A stretch of 7,446 nucleotides of DNA from Opitutia bacterium (GTDB lineage: Bacteria > Verrucomicrobiota > Verrucomicrobiia > Opitutales > JANYEO01), in the NCBI GenBank assembly GCA_025363025.1, contig JANYEO010000267.1, positions 1-7,446 on the forward strand. Direction: 5' to 3'. The translations under genes and the position numbers were made by a program. This document shows, in pieces, positions 1 to 4,033 of this stretch; position 1 is the stretch's first letter, and every line of letters starts with the position of its first letter. A model generated the notes under the pieces. That model did not search any database. It was not told the DNA's origin and worked only from the letters and a program-made list of their open reading frames with translations.

Positions 1-211
1 GGCCATTCGCATCTTGGTTTCGGAAGTAGTCGAGGCCATTCATCGCGGCCTTGCACGTCGGACAACCCAAAAACCGTTGGTCCGCTCCCTCACGCCTTTT
101 GCGCGGCAAGAGCATGCACCCGAAGTGCAGCCAGAGGTAGCCGTTGCGATTGAAGCTGAAGTGGTAGCGCCAGCCCAGGAAGCAACCGAGAATAACCCTT
201 CTAACGCTTAA
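1..211 (+). CDS. rpsB: 30S ribosomal protein S2, C-terminal end (partial)
   Basis: This is the 3' end of the gene for small-subunit ribosomal protein S2; the 5' part lies outside the window. The open frame enters at base 2 and reads AIRILVSEVVEAIHRGLA, which matches the last conserved helix of S2, where the protein ends after an 'AI+L..S.ivdAi..G' pattern. After about residue 30 of the visible part the sequence becomes a low-complexity tail rich in Ala, Glu, Pro and Val, the kind of acidic extension many S2 proteins carry. The stop TAA is only 3 bases before the start of tsf, the classic rpsB-tsf order, which strongly supports the identification although only 69 codons are visible. The TTG at 14 is an internal Leu codon, not a start. 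Confidence 0.88.
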   Translation, partial: AIRILVSEVVEAIHRGLARRTTQKPLVRSLTPFARQEHAPEVQPEVAVAIEAEVVAPAQEATENNPSNA

Positions 212-214
212 TTT

Positions 215-802
215 ATGGAAATTACCGCACAAATGGTAAACGAGCTACGCACCCGCACCGGGGCCGGGCTCATGGATTGCAAAAAGGCCCTCGTTGAGTC
301 TGCAGGCAATTTTGACGAAGCGATTACCGCTTTGAAGAAAAAAGGCCTTGCGGCGGCTGCTAAAAAAGCAGGACGGGAAGCCAGCGAAGGTGTGATCGAG
401 TCTTATATTCACCTTGGCGGCAAAGTTGGGGTGATTATGGAACTTAACTGTGAGACGGATTTCGTGGCTAAGACCGACGAATTTCGCCAACTTGCACGCG
501 ATCTGTGTATGCATGTGGCCGCTATTGCGCCGCTTTGCGTAGGGCGTGAAGACGTTGCCGCCGATTTAGTTGCAAAAGAGCGTGAAATTGCAGCGGCTCA
601 GTGTGCAGATAAACCGGCACATGCAGCTGAAAAAATTATCGAAGGCAAAATGGACAAGTGGTTTGCGCAGACCTGTCTTATGAGCCAGCCTTTTGTTAAA
701 AACCAAGAGCAATCCGTGGGGGATCTGGTGGCAGAAAAAATCGCCAAGCTCGGGGAAAACATCGTGGTTCGTCGCTTTATGCGTTATCAATTGGGTGATT
801 AG
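215..802 (+). CDS. tsf: Translation elongation factor Ts, short form
   Basis: EF-Ts is the cytoplasmic guanine-nucleotide exchange factor that recharges EF-Tu with GTP. The N-terminal UBA-like domain (about residues 1-45) contains the signature RTGAGLMDCKKAL. The core carries the EF-Tu-contacting TDFV motif at residues 81-84 (in NCETDFVAKTDEF). The C-terminus has the usual pattern of short EF-Ts, with SQPFVKN near 157-163 and ending GENIVVRRFMRYQLGD. At 195 residues it has only one core subdomain, as in Thermus, verrucomicrobial and planctomycete proteins, rather than the two in E. coli (about 283). The ATG at 215 lies 3 bases after the rpsB stop and has no clear Shine-Dalgarno sequence, so translational coupling to rpsB is likely. 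A strong terminator follows, ending the rpsB-tsf transcript without pyrH or frr. Confidence 0.97.
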   Translation: MEITAQMVNELRTRTGAGLMDCKKALVESAGNFDEAITALKKKGLAAAAKKAGREASEGVIESYIHLGGKVGVIMELNCETDFVAKTDEFRQLARDLCMHVAAIAPLCVGREDVAADLVAKEREIAAAQCADKPAHAAEKIIEGKMDKWFAQTCLMSQPFVKNQEQSVGDLVAEKIAKLGENIVVRRFMRYQLGD

Positions 803-843
803 TTGGTAGATCGCTTACCGTGCTCACCGTATAGGTGAGTTGA

Positions 844-877
844 AAAAAGCCCTTTTGAGCAATCAAAGGGGCTTTTT
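844..877 (+). terminator. Rho-independent terminator after tsf
   Basis: The arms at 844-857 and 864-877 form a 14-pair stem (AAAAAGCCCTTTTG against CAAAGGGGCTTTTT) with a single G-U pair and a six-base AGCAAT loop. The right arm ends in five T, followed by ATT. The stop codon of tsf is about 40 bases upstream. Because the A-run on the left and T-run on the right are both present, the hairpin could also work on the opposite strand. It separates the ribosomal operon from the AlaX gene. Confidence 0.93.
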
Positions 878-910
878 ATTTGCTCAAAAATAAAATAAAG
901 TGGCTACCTC

Positions 911-1567
911 ATGAAAAAAGTTTTTTGGGAGAATCCTTATGCTTGGCAATTAAACACGGTGGTCGTGGCCGTTCAGGACAATTCAATAGTGCTTGAGGGG
1001 ACGATTGCGTACTCATTTGCAGGAGGACAAGAGAGTGATAGGGCCTGGATTAATGGGTTGTCCATCCTGGACTCTCGACGAGAAGGTGTAATCATTTTCT
1101 ATACGCTTGACCTAGGGCATGGGTTGCTGCCGGGGGCTGAGGTTGTAATGACGATTGATTGGCCGCGGCGTTACCGGCTTATGCGGCTTCATTTTGCCGC
1201 GGAGTTAATTTTGGAACTGGTTACGCAAAAATACGCTTTAGAAAAAGTCGGGGCGCATATTGCTGAAACGAAAGCGCGGATTGATTTTCTATGGACGCAA
1301 AATATTAAAACGCTTTTTGATGATTTATTGGCCGATTATGAGACGATCATTCGGGCAGACCGGTTGATTGAAACGGGCTTCTCAAATATAGAAACCCAGC
1401 GGCGATTTTGGAAGATAGACGGCTTTGCTGAAGTGCCATGCGGGGGGACGCATGTACGCTCTACGGCTGAAGTGGGTTTCGTTTCTCTCAAAAGAGAACA
1501 TCCGGGGAAGTCCATTGAGCGGATAGAAATACGGTTACTGGATCCAGCGGCGGGGTTAATCGCTTAA
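911..1567 (+). CDS. alaX: Alanyl-tRNA editing protein, AlaX type (mischarged tRNA-Ala deacylase)
   Basis: This is a stand-alone homologue of the editing domain of alanyl-tRNA synthetase (COG2872/SAD family). Such proteins hydrolyse Ser-tRNA(Ala) or Gly-tRNA(Ala) in trans in the cytoplasm. At 218 residues it is the usual length for the medium AlaX form and lacks synthetase and C-Ala domains. Visible landmarks are the beta-barrel motif FAGGQESD (36-43), which stands for the family's 'GGGQ..D'; the first zinc/catalytic motif in RLMRLHFAAELIL, giving H94-x3-E98 where the textbook motif is HxxxH; the second motif CGGTH (177-181), intact as CxxxH; and the closing pattern GKSIERIEIRL (199-209). I recall a proteobacterial/Legionella-type subfamily with the same LHFAAE form, so the Glu may be a subfamily trait and not a defect. 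The start ATG follows an A/T-rich stretch with no clear Shine-Dalgarno sequence, and no convincing promoter was seen after the terminator. The next gene has its own promoter. Confidence 0.88.
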   Translation: MKKVFWENPYAWQLNTVVVAVQDNSIVLEGTIAYSFAGGQESDRAWINGLSILDSRREGVIIFYTLDLGHGLLPGAEVVMTIDWPRRYRLMRLHFAAELILELVTQKYALEKVGAHIAETKARIDFLWTQNIKTLFDDLLADYETIIRADRLIETGFSNIETQRRFWKIDGFAEVPCGGTHVRSTAEVGFVSLKREHPGKSIERIEIRLLDPAAGLIA

Positions 1568-1598
1568 AAAATAAAATCTGAAAAACAAAAAATATCCC

Positions 1599-1629
1599 TT
1601 GACCCTTACGTTGCGTGATAGCGTACCTT
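1599..1629 (+). promoter_or_regulatory. MerR-type promoter/operator with 19-base spacer
   Basis: TTGACC (1599-1604) and TACCTT (1624-1629) are separated by 19 bases, the over-long spacer typical of promoters that MerR-family activators untwist on effector binding. The spacer holds imperfect dyads: ACG-TTG-CGT centred on 1612, and TACG (1607-1610) mirrored by CGTA (1622-1625). The core ACGTTGCGTGA resembles operators I know from TipA/Mta-like regulators. Initiation would fall near 1636, leaving a leader of only about 15 bases before the MerR gene at 1651. The arrangement implies that the regulator activates its own gene. Confidence 0.75.
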
Positions 1630-1636
1630 GTTTATT

Positions 1637-1643
1637 AAGGAGG
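1637..1643 (+). promoter_or_regulatory. Strong ribosome binding site of the MerR gene
   Basis: AAGGAGG sits 7 bases before the ATG at 1651. It is by far the best Shine-Dalgarno sequence in the window: tsf, alaX, ddl and dacB have no obvious one. It fixes the start codon of the regulator and suggests efficient translation once the 19-base-spacer promoter is switched on. Confidence 0.85.
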
Positions 1644-1650
1644 AAAAACA

Positions 1651-2598
1651 ATGGCCCAGTGGTACGTCAAAGAACTTAGCAAACTGACTCATGTATCGGT
1701 GCGAACCCTGCATCATTACGATGACATCGGTCTGCTTGTGCCGAGTCTGCGACTGGATAACGGCTACCGTTTGTACTCCGAAGCGGATTTATTTAAGTTG
1801 CAGCAGATTATAGCGCTTAAATTTTTTAACTTCGAGCTAGCGCAAATCAAGCAGCTCTTGGTTGAGGAAGGGCGAGCCGCTGAATCATTTGCCCTGCAAG
1901 CAGATATTTTAGAAGCCAAGGGCCAATCGCTCTTGGGGGCCAGTGCTGCTTTAAGGCAAATTATTTCTAGCTGTGGCATTAATAGATCCATTCCCTGGCA
2001 ATCTATTATTCAATCAATGGAGATATATCATATGACACAAGAACTTGAACATAAATGGATAGCGGACATCTTAAGCCCGGAAGAGCTTAAGGAATACGCC
2101 ACCTTTTGGGCGGGGATTAAGAGCCGCTACTCAGAAGAAGAAAAAAAAGCCTCCGAGGCGGAGTGGATGGTCCTCATTAAAGAAATTGAGGCTAATCTAG
2201 ATAAAGATCCGGCGAGTAAGTTTGGCTTTCGCATCGGGAAGCAGTGTATGGACATGGTCAATGCCCACTATGGCAAAGAGTATGCGGCCTTGCGGACGAC
2301 TATCTGGGAGAGGGGTTATAAAGAAGGCAGAATGGAGAGCGAGCATGGGCTGTCGCCGGCTGTCGTTGAGTGGCTAGATAAAGCATGTACAGCTTATTAC
2401 CAAAGCCGTATTTACCAAGTACTAGAGCTCGTTGAAAAAGAAGATGCAGCCCTTGTCAAACGCGAATGGAATGCACTCATGGATGACATGGACGGTAATC
2501 AAGCCGAACCTAAGCAAGCGTGTGCGGCGAGGGCGCTTCAAGACGACAAGGTGAGTGCTGCGGCCAAGGCTTGGCTTCGCGAGCAGTACCTTATTTAA
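1651..2598 (+). CDS. MerR-family transcriptional regulator with TipAS-like effector domain
   Basis: This is a cytoplasmic effector-responsive transcription activator. Residues 1-70 form the MerR winged helix-turn-helix: the recognition region VSVRTLHHYDDIGLL (15-29) and the wing NGYRLYSEADL (37-47) are textbook. Residues about 75-120 are a helical linker/dimerisation segment. From about 130 the sequence turns into a helical, Trp- and Tyr-containing domain (LSPEELKEYATFW, EAEWMVLIKEIE, ACTAYY at 245-250) resembling the TipAS antibiotic-recognition domain, which binds hydrophobic peptides or drugs. The ligand cannot be read from the sequence. Whole length is 315 residues, longer than TipAL (about 253), the extra being a C-terminal helical stretch after about residue 258. 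It is preceded by a MerR-type promoter and a strong Shine-Dalgarno sequence, so it probably regulates itself; no separate target gene such as an efflux pump lies next to it on the + strand. It overlaps the convergent dacB by 8 bases. An internal ATG (codon 128) could start a shorter product. Confidence 0.9.
   Translation: MAQWYVKELSKLTHVSVRTLHHYDDIGLLVPSLRLDNGYRLYSEADLFKLQQIIALKFFNFELAQIKQLLVEEGRAAESFALQADILEAKGQSLLGASAALRQIISSCGINRSIPWQSIIQSMEIYHMTQELEHKWIADILSPEELKEYATFWAGIKSRYSEEEKKASEAEWMVLIKEIEANLDKDPASKFGFRIGKQCMDMVNAHYGKEYAALRTTIWERGYKEGRMESEHGLSPAVVEWLDKACTAYYQSRIYQVLELVEKEDAALVKREWNALMDDMDGNQAEPKQACAARALQDDKVSAAAKAWLREQYLI
2019..2034 (+). promoter_or_regulatory. Possible internal translation start for a TipAS-like short product
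   Basis: Inside the MerR gene, GGAG (2019-2022) lies 9 bases before an in-frame ATG (2032-2034, codon 128), exactly at the junction between the coiled linker and the effector domain. Initiation here would give a 188-residue protein without the DNA-binding domain. In Streptomyces lividans tipA, translation from an internal start does produce the separate effector domain TipAS. This one is inferred only from position and a modest Shine-Dalgarno match. Confidence 0.35.
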
Positions 2599-4033
2599 TG
2601 GATTGAGGCTCGTTAGCGCTGGAGGAGGGAGTTACTTTAAACAGGGGCTCCTCCTCCACTGCTGTTGTGATGGCTTGGAATACAGCCTCTTGCAGGAGGA
2701 GTTTGCGTTCCCGAGCGGGTTCTCCTTGATTGACAAAGAGGACAAAGCGCCAAATAGCGTCGTTTGGTAGGGTAAAGAGACCCGCAAGGGTGCCCGTTCC
2801 GCTCAAGCCGCCATTTTTAGCTTGGACTTTGCCCTTGAAGGCAGGGAAACGGCCTTTCAGGTGTCCTGGCCCTCCGGCGACCGGGACGGCTGCCATAAAG
2901 GCGGGGTTGCTTTCGCCGAGTTTAAATAAAGCCAGCATGTCTTCTGCATTTACCCAATTTTTGACGGAGAGGCCGGAGCCATCGGCTACTTGCCAATTGT
3001 CTAAATTCATTTCAGGCAATAGCCGTTGGGCCCGTATTTTAAAAGCACTGGCTACGGCCTCCCAATTAGAGGCAGTGGGGGCTTCTTCAAGGCCTAGCTT
3101 TAAAAATAGAGCATCAAAATAGACATTATCCGAGTCCTGGAGGGCGGGGATAATCGTTGTACTTAGCGGGGCAGAGGTATGGGTTGCGAGTGGATGGAGG
3201 TCTAGGGGGAGCGAGGGGCCGCGTTCGTAGCTTACTATCAGATGGGCCAGCTCTTGTTTTTTTAAAATATCATTCAGGACTGTTTCGGCGTGTATTTTGA
3301 CACTGGGGGCCGAGAAGTCTTCTGTAATCGGGGGGGCATCGTAGGGGAGGTTGCCTGTTAGGAGGAGGTGATTGTTTTCCCAGGACATTTGAAGATCGAT
3401 TTTTGTACCACTTTCGCCGGTTAAGACACGGTTTTCGTAAGCATAAGGGGTGCTGAAATGGGCTTGTGCGTTATCGCTTACGGCAATGCCGGGGAAAGCG
3501 GTGACATTAACTCGGTTGGAGCCGATTATCGCCCCTCCGAGTGGGGAGGCATAATTAGAGGGCAGGTCTTCGAACATCCAGGAAGGGCAAGCAGCTTCTA
3601 TTTGGGGAAAGGTATCAATTATTTTAAGGGTTTTCCAGGGGCGGTCGACGAGGAGTTGTGTAAAAAGGGCTTCGATATGGGCCGTTGTTAAGGAGGGGTC
3701 TCCGGTAAAAGTTAGGATGAGCGTGTCTTTTTCTTTCGTTTCGGAAAGGGTGGTGGTGTAAGTTGCGGCCTCCCCCCATGCGCGTAAAGCCACGAGAGTT
3801 GTTAATAATTTTTGAGTGCTGGCGGGTACACGGCGGACTTTCGAGGCGAGGGTGTAAAGGCGTTCTCCTGTTCGAACATCTTCAAAAAGCGCACTTACTT
3901 CGGCTGATTCAGCAGCTGGGAGGAGCACGGCATTGATGGCTGCTTCAACCGCAGGAGGCAGGGCTCCTTGTGCAACCCAGGCAAGCCCTGCTACTAAAAC
4001 AAAGAAAAGAGATTTTAAATACATGGGTGTCAT
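2591..4033 (-). CDS. dacB: D-alanyl-D-alanine carboxypeptidase/endopeptidase, PBP4 type (peptidase S13)
   Basis: This is a periplasmic penicillin-binding protein that removes the terminal D-Ala of peptidoglycan stems and/or cuts D-Ala-meso-DAP cross-links. At 480 residues it matches E. coli PBP4 (477). Residues 1 to about 23 are a signal peptide: a Lys, then the hydrophobic run LFFVLVAGLAWVA and a plausible cleavage near AQGA. Active-site motifs are SxxK as S72-T-Q-K75 (in PASTQKLLTT), SxN as S301-D-N303 (in QDSDNVYFDAL), and DGSGLS (351-356). The third motif reads K406-N-G408 where most family members have KTG or KSG. Between SxxK and SxN lies the long PBP4-specific insertion (about 100-285). 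The start ATG directly abuts the TAA of the upstream ligase gene with no Shine-Dalgarno sequence, so translation is probably coupled; a second ATG lies three codons in. The gene overlaps the convergent MerR gene by 8 bases at its 3' end. Confidence 0.93.
   Translation of the reverse strand: MTPMYLKSLFFVLVAGLAWVAQGALPPAVEAAINAVLLPAAESAEVSALFEDVRTGERLYTLASKVRRVPASTQKLLTTLVALRAWGEAATYTTTLSETKEKDTLILTFTGDPSLTTAHIEALFTQLLVDRPWKTLKIIDTFPQIEAACPSWMFEDLPSNYASPLGGAIIGSNRVNVTAFPGIAVSDNAQAHFSTPYAYENRVLTGESGTKIDLQMSWENNHLLLTGNLPYDAPPITEDFSAPSVKIHAETVLNDILKKQELAHLIVSYERGPSLPLDLHPLATHTSAPLSTTIIPALQDSDNVYFDALFLKLGLEEAPTASNWEAVASAFKIRAQRLLPEMNLDNWQVADGSGLSVKNWVNAEDMLALFKLGESNPAFMAAVPVAGGPGHLKGRFPAFKGKVQAKNGGLSGTGTLAGLFTLPNDAIWRFVLFVNQGEPARERKLLLQEAVFQAITTAVEEEPLFKVTPSSSANEPQSIK
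2620..2658. repeat. Inverted repeat at the merR/dacB convergent junction
   Basis: TGGAGGAGG (2620-2628) is perfectly mirrored by CCTCCTCCA (2650-2658) with 21 bases between. It starts 21 bases after the MerR stop codon and lies within the last codons of dacB, where it encodes Glu and Ser runs. It could fold in RNA from either strand and slow or end readthrough between the converging genes, but there is no T-run after it, so it is not a standard intrinsic terminator. The codon runs alone could have produced it by chance. Confidence 0.45.

Noticed and set aside
245..514. - strand frame opposite tsf
   Set aside because: It is antisense to the highly conserved EF-Ts gene and has no protein similarity that I can recognise.
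878..910. Promoter for alaX in the A/T-rich leader (TAAAAT at 891-896)
   Set aside because: No acceptable -35 element occurs at 16-18 bases upstream; that stretch is the arm of the terminator. The run of A and T alone is not enough.
2555..2770. Small + strand frame across the merR/dacB junction
   Set aside because: It starts inside the MerR gene in another frame, has no Shine-Dalgarno sequence, and its 3' part is antisense to dacB.
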